DNA of 64,000 bases, taken from DASQHW01 sp038238245 (lineage in GTDB: Bacteria > Actinomycetota > Acidimicrobiia > IMCC26256 > PALSA-610). Each line of letters opens with the position of its first letter. The first letter of the stretch is position 1. A program made the position numbers and the translations under genes. Below are positions 17,922-26,214 of this stretch, piece after piece. The notes below the pieces were generated by a model. That model was given only the letters and a program-made list of their open reading frames with translations. It made no database searches and was not told the DNA's origin. The stretch is from NCBI GenBank assembly GCA_038238245.1, contig JBBRXX010000004.1, positions 1 through 64,000 on the forward strand. The letters run 5' to 3'.

Positions 17922-18763
17922 AAGTCATCCTGGCGTTCGTCGTCGGCGCGCTGGCGGTGCGCTTCATCGTGCTCGCCGCCCGCGAGGTGCTCGTCGCTCC
18001 GGTCCTGCAGCGTCGCAACTATCGCGATCACATCGTGCCGACCGCCGCAGGCATCTTCGCCGTGCTCGCGGTGCTCGGCGTCGAGGCAGGAAGATCGACG
18101 CTCGGTGCCTTCGGCCTCGGCGACGAACCCGGTCACGAGCTCGCCCGGCCGCTCGTGCTGTTCGCGTGCGTCGGCTTCGCGCTCCTCGGCCTCATCGACG
18201 ACGTCCTCGGCACTGAAGGCGACCGCGGTTTTCGGGGCCATGTCCGGGCGTTGGCTCACGGTCGCCTCACCACCGGCGTCTGCAAGATCGTCGGCGGCGC
18301 CGCCATCGCGCTCGTGCTGGTCGGCACCGCCGGGGGGCTCGTGTCGGGGAAGCGGCTGCTGGCAGACGCCGTGCTCGTCGCGCTGGCGGCAAACCTCGTG
18401 AACCTCTTCGATCGGGCGCCGGGCCGCGCCATCAAGGTCGCGCTGTGCGCGTGGATCGCGATCGCGCTGGTCGCGCGCAGCGACGCCGTGGGCATCGCGA
18501 TCGCTCCGGTGATGGGGGCGTTCGCGGGATTGCTCGGGGACGATGTCCGGGAGCGCATGATGCTCGGCGACACCGGTGCGTATGCATTGGGCGGGGTGCT
18601 CGGCCTCGCGGTGGTGCTCGACGTCGGCCGCGGTCCGCGCAACGGCGTCCTCGTCGCACTGATCGTGCTCACGGTCGCGGCCGAGCTGGTGTCGTTCAGT
18701 CGCGTGATCGAGCGAGTGCCACCTCTCCGCGCGTTCGACAATCTCGGGCGTCATCGGCCCTGA
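17918..18763 (+). CDS. MraY/WecA-like polyprenyl-phosphate glycosyl-1-phosphate transferase (divergent)
   Basis: The 281-aa polytopic protein has about nine helices. It carries LLGLIDDVLG (the Asp-Asp pair of the PNPT superfamily), NLVNLFDRAPGRAIK in place of the usual N-x(2)-N-x(2)-DGLDG, and MLGDTGAYALGGVLG. The R-PGR version of the second motif is typical of a subgroup whose substrate is unknown. It probably transfers a sugar phosphate or acts on a related lipid carrier at the inner leaflet. A GGAGG sits before the ATG, which overlaps the upstream stop. Its last 68 nt overlap the 3' end of the opposite-strand glycosyltransferase gene. Confidence 0.8.
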   Translation: MKVILAFVVGALAVRFIVLAAREVLVAPVLQRRNYRDHIVPTAAGIFAVLAVLGVEAGRSTLGAFGLGDEPGHELARPLVLFACVGFALLGLIDDVLGTEGDRGFRGHVRALAHGRLTTGVCKIVGGAAIALVLVGTAGGLVSGKRLLADAVLVALAANLVNLFDRAPGRAIKVALCAWIAIALVARSDAVGIAIAPVMGAFAGLLGDDVRERMMLGDTGAYALGGVLGLAVVLDVGRGPRNGVLVALIVLTVAAELVSFSRVIERVPPLRAFDNLGRHRP

Positions 18764-20156
18764 GCCACAGCTCGTGACCGGGCGCGTACTCGCGTGCGAG
18801 CTCGTACCCGGCACCGCGCATGCCGTCGCGCAATCCGGGGAGCAGGGAACCGAACCGGAACGTCCAGATCACCACGGCACAGGTACCGCGCTCCCGGGCG
18901 GCGTCGAGGACGTCGGTCGTGGTCAGGCTGCCTTGGTCGATGCGCATCTTCGACACGTCGTTCATCAGACGCGGTGTCGACAATCCGGCGCGCCAGACGT
19001 ACGCGGGATCGTCCGCCACTGCCTTCGCGGTTCGAGGCAGGCGTTGCAGGTCGGCGACGAGCGCGGCATCGATGCCCGTGTAGTGCCGGAACCACAGCAT
19101 GTCGTTGGTGTTCACGATCGCCCATGGCACCAGCGCGACCAGCCCGATTGCGAGCCAGCGGAGCGGGGGCGGGCGAATCGCGAACAACAACACGAGCGGG
19201 ATGACGATCGTGGCGAGGTGGTTCGCGAACATGGCCTTCTCGAACACGAGCACCACCGCGACGACGCCGGCCCAGATCGCGAGGACGCGCGCGTCGCGGC
19301 GTCGCGCTTCGACGACGTGTGTCGCACCGATGGCCGCGGCGACGATGCCCAGCAGCACCGCGACAACGAGAATGCCGTCGCGCAGTCCGAGCAACGACGT
19401 GAGCTTCCGGAACTGGAACAGCTTGCCGTACTCGGGCCCCTTGCCGGTGTGGTACGTGATCGATTGCCGCCACACGCGGCCGAGACCCCACGGCACCGCC
19501 GACGCGAACCACACCGCGACCGCGGCGCCGGACGCCGCGGCGATGTGCGAGGCCCGGCGGCGCTCGCCCATCCACCAGCCGATCGGGATCAACGCCGCGC
19601 CGACGAGCGGTTTCACCGCCAGCGCGGCACCGAGCAAGACCCCGATGAGCAGCGCGCGTCCGAGCCGCGGGTCGTCGCGGTACACGATCGCGGCCCACAG
19701 CGCGCACACGATGAGTCCGGCGGCCGGGCCGTCCCCGGTGACCTGACCCGTCGTCCAGATCATCGTCCCGGTCGTCGCGACGATCAGGCCGGACACGGTC
19801 GCGACCGCGTCACCGGCGCCGAGGCGGCGGGCGATCGCCCATACGCCGATCGCCGCGATCACGCCTGCCAGCATCGGCGTGACCCGCGGCGCATCGAGGG
19901 TCCGGAAGCCGAGCAGGTCGCCCACGTAGAGCAGCGGAAAGTGCAGCGGGCCCTGTGACGAGAACACGCCGCGGTACGGCGCCAGGCCGTGCCGCATGTC
20001 GACGACGGACACGCCGTACTGGCCGTCGTCGAACACGAGCGACGGCGCCGACACGAATGCCGGCACGCGCACGACGACCGCCACCGCGGCGAGCAGGGCA
20101 GGTACCGACCACCGGGCGCGCGCGCGAACGGGTACGCGCCGGGCGTCCGCCAACAT
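18696..20156 (-). CDS. GT-C fold membrane glycosyltransferase (family 39-like)
   Basis: The 486-aa protein has about 11 membrane helices. Its first large extracytoplasmic loop holds an acidic motif (SLVFDDGQYGVSVVDMRHGL, near residues 40-60) and YRGVFSSQGPLHFPLLYVG, the arrangement seen in ArnT/PMT-type enzymes that use polyprenyl-phosphate sugars. A soluble C-terminal region of about 120 aa follows. The ATG at 20156 precedes a basic N-terminus; an in-frame ATG at 20246 would overlap the pyrG upstream region. It is divergent from pyrG. Acceptor unknown. Confidence 0.82.
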   Translation of the reverse strand: MLADARRVPVRARARWSVPALLAAVAVVVRVPAFVSAPSLVFDDGQYGVSVVDMRHGLAPYRGVFSSQGPLHFPLLYVGDLLGFRTLDAPRVTPMLAGVIAAIGVWAIARRLGAGDAVATVSGLIVATTGTMIWTTGQVTGDGPAAGLIVCALWAAIVYRDDPRLGRALLIGVLLGAALAVKPLVGAALIPIGWWMGERRRASHIAAASGAAVAVWFASAVPWGLGRVWRQSITYHTGKGPEYGKLFQFRKLTSLLGLRDGILVVAVLLGIVAAAIGATHVVEARRRDARVLAIWAGVVAVVLVFEKAMFANHLATIVIPLVLLFAIRPPPLRWLAIGLVALVPWAIVNTNDMLWFRHYTGIDAALVADLQRLPRTAKAVADDPAYVWRAGLSTPRLMNDVSKMRIDQGSLTTTDVLDAARERGTCAVVIWTFRFGSLLPGLRDGMRGAGYELAREYAPGHELWLRADDARDCRTRGEVALARSRD

Positions 20157-20204
20157 GAGCGGAACGCTATGCGGCGGATCACCGAAGGTGTCGTAGGCCG
20201 GTGC

Positions 20205-20210
20205 TACCGT
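20205..20210 (+). promoter_or_regulatory. Possible -10 box (TACCGT) of pyrG
   Basis: The hexamer in the gap between the divergent glycosyltransferase gene and pyrG would put transcription start about 36 nt before the TTG codon, leaving room for the GAAGGGA ribosome-binding site. No firm -35 element is seen. Confidence 0.35.
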
Positions 20211-20252
20211 CGCCAACGGCGCGGTCGGGGCGATCCGAAGGGACATGACATC

Positions 20253-21908
20253 TTGGCCAAGCACGTCTTCGTGACCGGTGGGGTGGCATCGAGCCTCGGC
20301 AAGGGGCTCACCGCGTCGTCGCTGGGCCGGCTGCTGAAGAGCCGCGGCCTGCGCGTGACGATGCAGAAGCTCGACCCGTACATCAACGTCGACCCGGGGA
20401 CGATGAACCCCTTCCAGCACGGCGAGGTGTTCGTCACCGACGACAAGGGCGAGACCGACCTCGACCTCGGGCACTACGAGCGTTTCGTCGACGTGCCGTT
20501 GACGCGCCGCTCGAACGCGACGACCGGTTCGATCTATCAGGCGGTGCTCGCCAAGGAGCGGCGCGGCGCGTACCTCGGTGAGACCGTGCAGGTGATCCCG
20601 CACATCACCAACGAGATCAAGGAGCGCATCACCGCGCTCGCCACCGACGACGTCGACGTCGTGATCACCGAGGTCGGCGGCACGGTCGGCGACATCGAGA
20701 TCCTTCCGTTCCTCGAGGCGATCAGGCAGTTCCGCAAGGACGTCGGGCGCGACAACGTGTTCTACGTGCACGTCACGTTGGTGCCGTTCATCGGTCCGTC
20801 GGGTGAGCAGAAGACCAAGCCGACCCAGCACTCGGTCACCGAGCTGCGCAGCCGTGGCATCCAGCCCGACGCGATCGTCTGCCGGAGCGACCGGCCGATC
20901 CCGAAGCGCCTGAAGGAGAAGATCTCCGCCCTGTGCGACGTGCCCGAGGCCGGGATCGTCACCGCGGTCGACGCCGAGCACCTCTATGAGATCCCGCTCG
21001 TGCTCCACGAAGAGGGCCTCGACGACTACGTGTGCGAGATGCTGCACCTCGCCGGACATGTCGCCGACCTCTCGGAATGGCAGGCCCTCGTCGACCGGAT
21101 CCGCTCCGCCGACCAGGAAGTGCGGATCGGGCTCGTCGGCAAGTACATCAACCTGCCCGACGCGTATCTCTCCGTGGTCGAGGCCCTGAAGCACGGCGGC
21201 TACGGATGTGGTGCCAAGGTCGTGATCGACTGGATCTCGGCCGACGACACTGAAGGTCTGCTCGCCGAAGGGCGCCTGCACGACCTCGACGGCATCGTCG
21301 TGCCCGGCGGCTTCGGCGTGCGCGGCATCGAGGGCAAGATCGCGGCCGCGGCGTACGCCCGGGAGCACCATGTCCCGTATCTCGGCCTGTGCCTCGGTCT
21401 GCATTGCGCGGTGATCGAGTTCGCGCGTGACGCGTGCAGCCTCGCGGGCGCCAACAGCTCCGAGTTCGACCCGCTGTCCCCACATCCCGTCATCGACCTC
21501 ATGGACGACCAGAAGGCCGTCGTCGACATGGGCGGCACGATGCGGCTCGGCGCGTACCCGGCCCGGCTGGCGCCGGGATCGATCGCTCGCGATGCCTACG
21601 GCGAGGAAGTCGTCTACGAACGCCACCGGCACCGGTACGAGGTGAACAATCGCTACCGGCAAGCGCTCGAGGAGCACGGCATGGTGCTGTCGGGCACGTC
21701 ACCCGACGGGCTGCTGGTCGAGTTCATCGAGCTGCCGACGACCACGCATCCGTTCTTCGTTGCGACGCAGGCGCATCCCGAGTTCAAGAGCCGGCCGAAC
21801 CGTCCGCATCCGCTGTTCGCCGCGTTCGTACGCGCCGCACTCGAGCGGGCGGAGGGACGCCTCCCCCGACTCCCGATCACCGAGGCCGCGCCCGCCCTCG
21901 GCACGTGA
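20253..21908 (+). CDS. pyrG: CTP synthase
   Basis: The 551-aa enzyme converts UTP, ATP and glutamine to CTP. The N-terminal synthetase domain begins AKHVFVTGGVASSLGKGLTA, holds LDPYINVDPGTMNPFQHGEV, and has TEVGGTVGDIEILPFLEA. The glutamine amidotransferase domain has VPGGFGVRGIEGKI, the nucleophile in YLGLCLGLHCAVIEFARD, and the terminal THPFFVATQAHPEFKSRP with its His/Glu. The TTG start is required because conserved sequence begins at once; GAAGGGA lies about nine nt upstream. It has a short C-terminal extension after the amidotransferase domain. Confidence 0.96.
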   Translation: MAKHVFVTGGVASSLGKGLTASSLGRLLKSRGLRVTMQKLDPYINVDPGTMNPFQHGEVFVTDDKGETDLDLGHYERFVDVPLTRRSNATTGSIYQAVLAKERRGAYLGETVQVIPHITNEIKERITALATDDVDVVITEVGGTVGDIEILPFLEAIRQFRKDVGRDNVFYVHVTLVPFIGPSGEQKTKPTQHSVTELRSRGIQPDAIVCRSDRPIPKRLKEKISALCDVPEAGIVTAVDAEHLYEIPLVLHEEGLDDYVCEMLHLAGHVADLSEWQALVDRIRSADQEVRIGLVGKYINLPDAYLSVVEALKHGGYGCGAKVVIDWISADDTEGLLAEGRLHDLDGIVVPGGFGVRGIEGKIAAAAYAREHHVPYLGLCLGLHCAVIEFARDACSLAGANSSEFDPLSPHPVIDLMDDQKAVVDMGGTMRLGAYPARLAPGSIARDAYGEEVVYERHRHRYEVNNRYRQALEEHGMVLSGTSPDGLLVEFIELPTTTHPFFVATQAHPEFKSRPNRPHPLFAAFVRAALERAEGRLPRLPITEAAPALGT

Positions 21909-21913
21909 CGGGG

Positions 21914-21957
21914 CGTGGTCACCATTGCCGACACATGCGTCGGTTCTCGTGACCACG
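21914..21957. repeat. Nested inverted repeat between pyrG and xerD
   Basis: CGTGGTCAC (21914-21922) is perfectly complementary to GTGACCACG (21949-21957), and inside lies a second stem, CCGAC (21928-21932) with GTCGG (21939-21943). It could be a pyrG terminator or an operator for xerD, whose ATG is 10 nt away. Confidence 0.6.
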
Positions 21958-21967
21958 GAGACGTTCG

Positions 21968-22918
21968 ATGCCTGACGACGAGCTGGCTCGATTGCTCGCG
22001 GAGCACGACGACTGGCTGACGGTCGAACGGGGTCTCGCGGCGAACTCGCTCGCCGCGTACCGACGCGACCTTCGTCGCTACGCGGTATTCCTGCGCGCGC
22101 GCGGTGAGCACGATCCGGCGGCCATCGGCGAGGACGCGGTGCACGCGTACGTTCGCCACCTGGAGTCGCTCGTGGACGAGGACGGCCGGCGGGTGCTCGC
22201 GCCCGCATCCGTCGCGCGCGGCGTGGTCGCGGTCCGGTCGTTCCATCGGTTCTGCGCACGCGAAGGGCTCGTGGACAGCGACCCGAGCGAGGATGTGGGC
22301 GCGCCGCGCGTCCCGCAGGGCATCCCCAAGGCCCTCGATGAAGCCGACGTGGCCCAGCTGCTCACCGCGGTCACGGGCGACGAACCGCTCCAGCAGCGCG
22401 ACCGCGCGCTGCTGGAGCTGCTGTACGGCACCGGCATCCGCATCAGTGAAGCGGTCGGGCTCGACCTCTCCGAGGTCGACCTCGAAGACGCCATGATGCG
22501 CGTCGTCGGCAAGGGCAACAAGGAACGGGTCGTTCCCCTCGGTCGTGAGGCCCAGCGCGCGCTGGTCGCGTATCTCGGCGACGGACGCCTCGCGTTGCGC
22601 CGCTCACGCGCGAGCCGGTCCCGGGACGCGGATGCCGTCATTCTCAACGCGCGTGGCGGGCGGATCTCGCGGCAGGCGTGCTGGCAGATCGTGCGTCGTG
22701 CGGGTGAACGGGTTGCCCTCGGTGAGCGACTGTCCCCGCACGTACTGCGACACTCCTGTGCGACCCACATGCTCGACCACGGCGCGGACCTGCGTGTCGT
22801 CCAGGAGCTGCTCGGTCACGCGAGCATCTCGACGACGCAGGTGTACACAAAGGTGACGCCGTCCCGCTTGCGGGCCGTCTACGAGGCCGCCCATCCGAGA
22901 GCTCGGATGGCGCGCTGA
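21968..22918 (+). CDS. xerD: Site-specific tyrosine recombinase XerD
   Basis: The 316-aa recombinase has a SAM-like N-terminal core-binding domain (to about residue 115). The catalytic domain carries all expected residues: Arg in YGTGIRISEAVGL, Lys in VGKGNKERVVPL, H-x-x-R in SPHVLRHSCATH, His in LLGHASISTT, and the Tyr nucleophile in QVYTKVTPSRL. XerD with XerC resolves chromosome dimers at dif. It follows pyrG as in many actinobacteria, although the usual NUDIX gene between them is missing here. GGAG precedes the ATG. Confidence 0.92.
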   Translation: MPDDELARLLAEHDDWLTVERGLAANSLAAYRRDLRRYAVFLRARGEHDPAAIGEDAVHAYVRHLESLVDEDGRRVLAPASVARGVVAVRSFHRFCAREGLVDSDPSEDVGAPRVPQGIPKALDEADVAQLLTAVTGDEPLQQRDRALLELLYGTGIRISEAVGLDLSEVDLEDAMMRVVGKGNKERVVPLGREAQRALVAYLGDGRLALRRSRASRSRDADAVILNARGGRISRQACWQIVRRAGERVALGERLSPHVLRHSCATHMLDHGADLRVVQELLGHASISTTQVYTKVTPSRLRAVYEAAHPRARMAR

Positions 22919-22967
22919 GCACGCCGGCAACGCCCGGTTTCCTGACGGCGCAGGGCACCCCAAGGGG

Positions 22968-22973
22968 TAGGAT
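22968..22973 (+). promoter_or_regulatory. -10 box TAGGAT, probable leaderless start
   Basis: TAGGAT is followed by exactly seven bases and then the ATG of the DksA/TraR-like gene, so transcription would start at or next to the A of the start codon. No Shine-Dalgarno sequence is present. Confidence 0.65.
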
Positions 22974-22980
22974 TCGGGGC

Positions 22981-23310
22981 ATGGCCGAGACGACCTCTGC
23001 GACGCGGCGCGCCCAACTCCAGGCGGAACACGACCGTCTGACGGGACAGTTACTCGACCTGGGACTGGACCGGGACTCCTACGACGAGGGGTTCGCCGAC
23101 TCGGGGCAGGTCACGGCCGAGCGGGGCGAGGTCGAGGCGCTCGCCGGCACGCTCCGGGAGACGCTCCAGGACATCGATGCCGCGCTCGGCAAGATCGAGC
23201 AGGGCACCTACGGGCTGTGCGAGTCGTGCGGTCGCCCGATCGCGGAGGCCCGGCTGGAGGCGATGCCGGCCGCGCGGTTGTGCATCGCCTGCGCGTCCAA
23301 ACGTCGCTGA
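22981..23310 (+). CDS. DksA/TraR-family C4 zinc-finger protein
   Basis: The 109-aa protein has a coiled-coil N-terminal half and a C-terminal four-cysteine zinc finger (YGLCESCGRPIAEARLEA ... ARLCIACASKRR). These proteins bind in the RNA polymerase secondary channel and modulate transcription initiation. The acidic tip residues of DksA (DxxDxA) are not clearly conserved here: the coil contains DRDSYDEGFADSGQ. The site-2 protease gene begins six nt later. The start follows a -10-like box directly, suggesting a leaderless mRNA. Confidence 0.88.
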   Translation: MAETTSATRRAQLQAEHDRLTGQLLDLGLDRDSYDEGFADSGQVTAERGEVEALAGTLRETLQDIDAALGKIEQGTYGLCESCGRPIAEARLEAMPAARLCIACASKRR

Positions 23311-23316
23311 CCCGCT

Positions 23317-23961
23317 GTGCATGTCGACCGCATCACGGTCGTCGAATTCGTCGCGCTCGTCATCGCGGTGATCCTGCACGAGATCAGCCACGGGGTCGTC
23401 GCATTGTGGTTCGGTGACGACACGGCCAAGCGAGCCGGCCGCCTGACGCTGAATCCCGTACCGCACATCGATCCCTTCGGGTCGATCATCCTCCCGGCGC
23501 TGGGTGCGTTGTCGGGCATCCCCGTCATCGGATGGGCCAAACCCGTTCCGGTGAATCCGGCGCGCCTTCGCCACAGCCGGCGCGACATGCTGTTCGTCTC
23601 GCTCGCCGGCCCGGGCACGAACTTCGTGCTCGCGTTCGGCGCCGCGGTCTTCGCGCGGTCGCAGTTCCACGGAGCCAATGCGTCGGTCATCTTCATCGCT
23701 CAGCTTCCGTTGGTGGTGCTGTTCCCGTTGTATTTCGCAATCGTGAATCTGTTCCTCGGGCTGTTCAACCTCCTCCCGATCCCACCCCTCGACGGTGCCG
23801 CGCTCATCGAGCGGGTGCTCCCGCCCCGTTGGTTGCCGAGGTGGTACCAGTTCCGCCCGTACGGCATCCTCGTGCTGTTCCTGCTCGTGTTCCTGACGAG
23901 CTTCCCGAGCAAGGTGTTCGATCCGTTCGTCGTGCGGCTCGATCGCTTCGTCCTGCAATGA
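23317..23961 (+). CDS. Site-2-type (M50) membrane metalloprotease
   Basis: The 214-aa polytopic protein has the zinc motif HEISHG (VILHEISHGVVALWFGDD, near residue 26) and the partner Asp in NLLPIPPLDGAALIERVL near residue 150. It belongs to the short RseP-less S2P family, in which a compact core of about six helices lacks a PDZ domain. Such proteases cleave membrane-bound regulators or clear signal-peptide remnants; the substrate is unknown. The GTG start is the only one before the conserved first helix. It overlaps the HD-domain gene by four bases. Confidence 0.9.
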   Translation: MHVDRITVVEFVALVIAVILHEISHGVVALWFGDDTAKRAGRLTLNPVPHIDPFGSIILPALGALSGIPVIGWAKPVPVNPARLRHSRRDMLFVSLAGPGTNFVLAFGAAVFARSQFHGANASVIFIAQLPLVVLFPLYFAIVNLFLGLFNLLPIPPLDGAALIERVLPPRWLPRWYQFRPYGILVLFLLVFLTSFPSKVFDPFVVRLDRFVLQ

Positions 23962-24467
23962 ACCGGACTGCGCATCTCACGATGCGATTCGTGACGTCGC
24001 TTCGTCCGCGAACCGTCGACGGCAGCGACCGCGCGTGGGTGGAGCGGGTCCTCACGCCGTCGGAGCTCACGGTGTGGGAGACGCTCGGCCGCGCCGATCG
24101 GGCGGAATCCGTGGCGGTGGCACGCCGTACGTCGAAAGCGCTCGGCCCGGACGCTCACCCGCGCTGGCTCGCGGCCGCGCTGCTGCACGACGCCGGCAAG
24201 AGCCGTGCCGGGCTGGGCACCGCCGGCCGGGTGGCTGCGACCGTCGTCGCCGGCGCCCTCGGCCACGCACGCGCACGCCGGTGGCCGAATCGGATCGGGC
24301 GCTACATCGCCCACGACGATGCCGGCGCCGCGATGCTCGCGGCTGCGGGCGCGCGACCGGAGGTCGCGGCGTGGGCCGGGGCCCATCATCGCCCCGAACG
24401 GTGGCCGGCGACCGCGATCCCGGCCGAGATCTGCGGGATCCTGGCCGTGGCCGACGGCGATCGGTGA
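23958..24467 (+). CDS. HD-domain protein
   Basis: The 169-aa protein has the HD phosphohydrolase core: SVAVARRTSKAL then LAAALLHDAGKSRAGLG with the HD pair near residue 78, a further conserved IGRYIAHDDAGAAM, and WAGAHHRPERWPATAIP. HD proteins hydrolyse nucleotides or other phosphate esters using divalent metals; no specific substrate can be assigned. The ATG overlaps the S2P gene stop (ATGA), so the two are co-translated, and a regulatory link between them is possible but unproven. Confidence 0.85.
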   Translation: MNRTAHLTMRFVTSLRPRTVDGSDRAWVERVLTPSELTVWETLGRADRAESVAVARRTSKALGPDAHPRWLAAALLHDAGKSRAGLGTAGRVAATVVAGALGHARARRWPNRIGRYIAHDDAGAAMLAAAGARPEVAAWAGAHHRPERWPATAIPAEICGILAVADGDR

Positions 24468-24576
24468 ACTTCGTCACGTTCGGCGCCGATACAGCTTTGT
24501 GGGACAGGCGTCTCGGCAGAGATCTGACAACTATTTCGTGCGACTGGATGCCGGGCCGCCACCGGCGCCGACGACG

Positions 24577-25071
24577 ATGCCGCTCGTCGGGAGCCGGCGC
24601 CACGTCGAACGGAACGCGTTCGAGCCCGCGCCGAGCCGGCGCCACCGCACGCGCCGGCGCGCGCCGGCACGGTCGTGGCTCTTGTGGCTGGTCGCCGCGG
24701 TGCTCGTCGCGTGGTTCGCGTGGGCGACCCAGCAGCCGGGCGGTGTCTCGGGTTCGGTGAACGGCTTCATCGAGCACGTGCGCGGGGGTGTGCAAGGCGC
24801 GAGCGCGGGCCCGGATATCAGGCGCGCGTCGTCGTTCTTCAACGACCAGTACGCGCAGACGGGGACCTATCCGCAGCTCAACGAGGAACAGATGACCGCG
24901 GCGGGTATCGGGATCGACATCGACGTCGCGAGCTGCGGCGGGCAGGCGGTCGTGCTCCAGACACTGACGGTCAGCCGGCTGCTGCTCGCGGGACAGGACC
25001 TCGGTGAAGTGTCGGGCCGCCGTCCGTGCCCCGTCGACCTCCGGCACCCGACGCCCTGGAAGACCAGGTAA
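24577..25071 (+). CDS. Small single-pass membrane protein of unknown function
   Basis: The 164-aa product has a basic N-terminus (about 30 residues, Arg-rich), one membrane helix (SWLLWLVAAVLVAWFAWATQ), and an extracellular domain of about 110 residues. That domain has NDQYAQTGTYPQLNEEQ and two cysteines (SCGGQ, RRPCPVD) that could form a disulfide. It does not match a family I recognise; the tail resembles secreted domains with a Tyr/Gly-rich turn as in type IV-pilin-like proteins. The start is uncertain: a GTG at 24538 is also in frame and neither has a clear ribosome-binding site. Confidence 0.55.
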   Translation: MPLVGSRRHVERNAFEPAPSRRHRTRRRAPARSWLLWLVAAVLVAWFAWATQQPGGVSGSVNGFIEHVRGGVQGASAGPDIRRASSFFNDQYAQTGTYPQLNEEQMTAAGIGIDIDVASCGGQAVVLQTLTVSRLLLAGQDLGEVSGRRPCPVDLRHPTPWKTR

Positions 25072-25088
25072 CCCTGGTCCGGCGTCGG

Positions 25089-26123
25089 TCAGGACGCGGG
25101 GCGGGGGAGAAGGCCCGCGGCGCGGGTTGCGCGCTTGATGACCTTCTCGGCCATCGCGTCGGCGATGTCGGCGCCGTGCCCGAGCCGGCGGTCGACTTCG
25201 GCGGGATCGGCCGCGAGCTGCGCGTAGCGATCCTGTACCGGTTGGAGATACTCGACGACCGCGTCGGCGACCGCGCCTTTGAACGCGCCGTACTGCTTGC
25301 CCTCGAAGAGGCGTTCCACCTCCGCGATCGACGTCGCGGTCACCGCGCCGTAGATCTCGATCAGGTTGGAGACGCCGGGCTTCTTCTTGCGGTCGTGACG
25401 GACCTCGCTGCCCGAATCGGTGACCGCGGACTTGATCTTCTTCGTGACGACCTTCGGGTCGTCGAGCACCATGACACAACCCATCGGGGAGTCTTCCGAC
25501 TTCGACATCTTCTTGGTGGGGTTCTGGAGATCCATGATGCGGGCGCCGACTTCGGGGAACGTCGCGCGCGGTATGACGAACGTCTCGCCGAAGGAGTTGT
25601 TGAATCGGAGCGCGACATCGCGCGTCAGCTCGACGTGCTGGCGCTGGTCGTCGCCGACGGGGACTTCCTCGGTGTCGTACAACAAGATGTCCGCGGCCAT
25701 CAGGACCGGATAGTCGAACAGCCCGACGGTCGACGACTCCTGGCCCTGCGCACCCCCCTTGGCCGCTTTCTCCTTGAACTGGGTCATGCGGCGGAGCTCG
25801 CCGAAGGTCGCGATGCCGTTCAGGATCCACGTGAGCTCGGCGTGCGCGCGCACGTGGCTCTGCACGAACAGCAGCGACCGGTGCTCGTCGAGGCCGGCCG
25901 CCATCAACATCGTGGCGACGAGCCGGGTGAGGCGCTCGAGCTCGGCGGGCTCCCAGGGCGTGGTGAGAGCGTGCAGGTCGACGACGCAGAAGATCGCCTC
26001 GTGGGCGTCGGCTGCGGGCGAGCCTGCCGGGGGCTGATCGTCGACCCACCGGGCGATCGCGCCCAGGTAATTGCCCAGGTGCAGCTCCCCCGTGGGCTTG
26101 ATCCCGGAAAAGACCCTCGCCAT
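25089..26123 (-). CDS. trpS: Tryptophanyl-tRNA synthetase
   Basis: The 344-aa class I synthetase charges tRNA-Trp. It has the HIGH-like GELHLGNYLGAI near residue 13, the tryptophan pocket region DADHEAIF-type segment (AADAHEAIFCVVDLHALTT), DYPVLMAADILLYD with the nearby VPVGDDQRQHVELTRD, and the KMSKS loop (TKKMSKSEDSPMG). Its length is normal. The ATG is eight nt from a TATCGT box on the same strand, so the mRNA is probably leaderless. Confidence 0.96.
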   Translation of the reverse strand: MARVFSGIKPTGELHLGNYLGAIARWVDDQPPAGSPAADAHEAIFCVVDLHALTTPWEPAELERLTRLVATMLMAAGLDEHRSLLFVQSHVRAHAELTWILNGIATFGELRRMTQFKEKAAKGGAQGQESSTVGLFDYPVLMAADILLYDTEEVPVGDDQRQHVELTRDVALRFNNSFGETFVIPRATFPEVGARIMDLQNPTKKMSKSEDSPMGCVMVLDDPKVVTKKIKSAVTDSGSEVRHDRKKKPGVSNLIEIYGAVTATSIAEVERLFEGKQYGAFKGAVADAVVEYLQPVQDRYAQLAADPAEVDRRLGHGADIADAMAEKVIKRATRAAGLLPRPAS

Positions 26124-26131
26124 GGGGGCGC

Positions 26132-26137
26132 ACGATA
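26132..26137 (-). promoter_or_regulatory. -10 box TATCGT, probable leaderless trpS start
   Basis: Read on the minus strand, TATCGT is followed by eight bases and the trpS ATG at 26123. There is no ribosome-binding site between them. Confidence 0.6.
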
Positions 26138-26201
26138 CCGGGCCGCGCCCATCGTGGCCTGGCCATTCGCCGTGTACCACATCACTGTGATTCGTGCCGG
26201 G

Positions 26202-26207
26202 TAACCT
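26202..26207 (+). promoter_or_regulatory. -10 box TAACCT, probable leaderless scpA start
   Basis: TAACCT is followed by seven bases and GTG 26215. This supports that codon over the earlier in-frame GTG at 26194, which lies upstream of the box. Confidence 0.6.
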
Positions 26208-26214
26208 GGCTCGC

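Noticed and set aside
18696..21677. 993-codon minus-strand frame through the glycosyltransferase and pyrG
   Set aside because: Only the part to 20156 has protein-like sequence; the remainder is antisense to pyrG.
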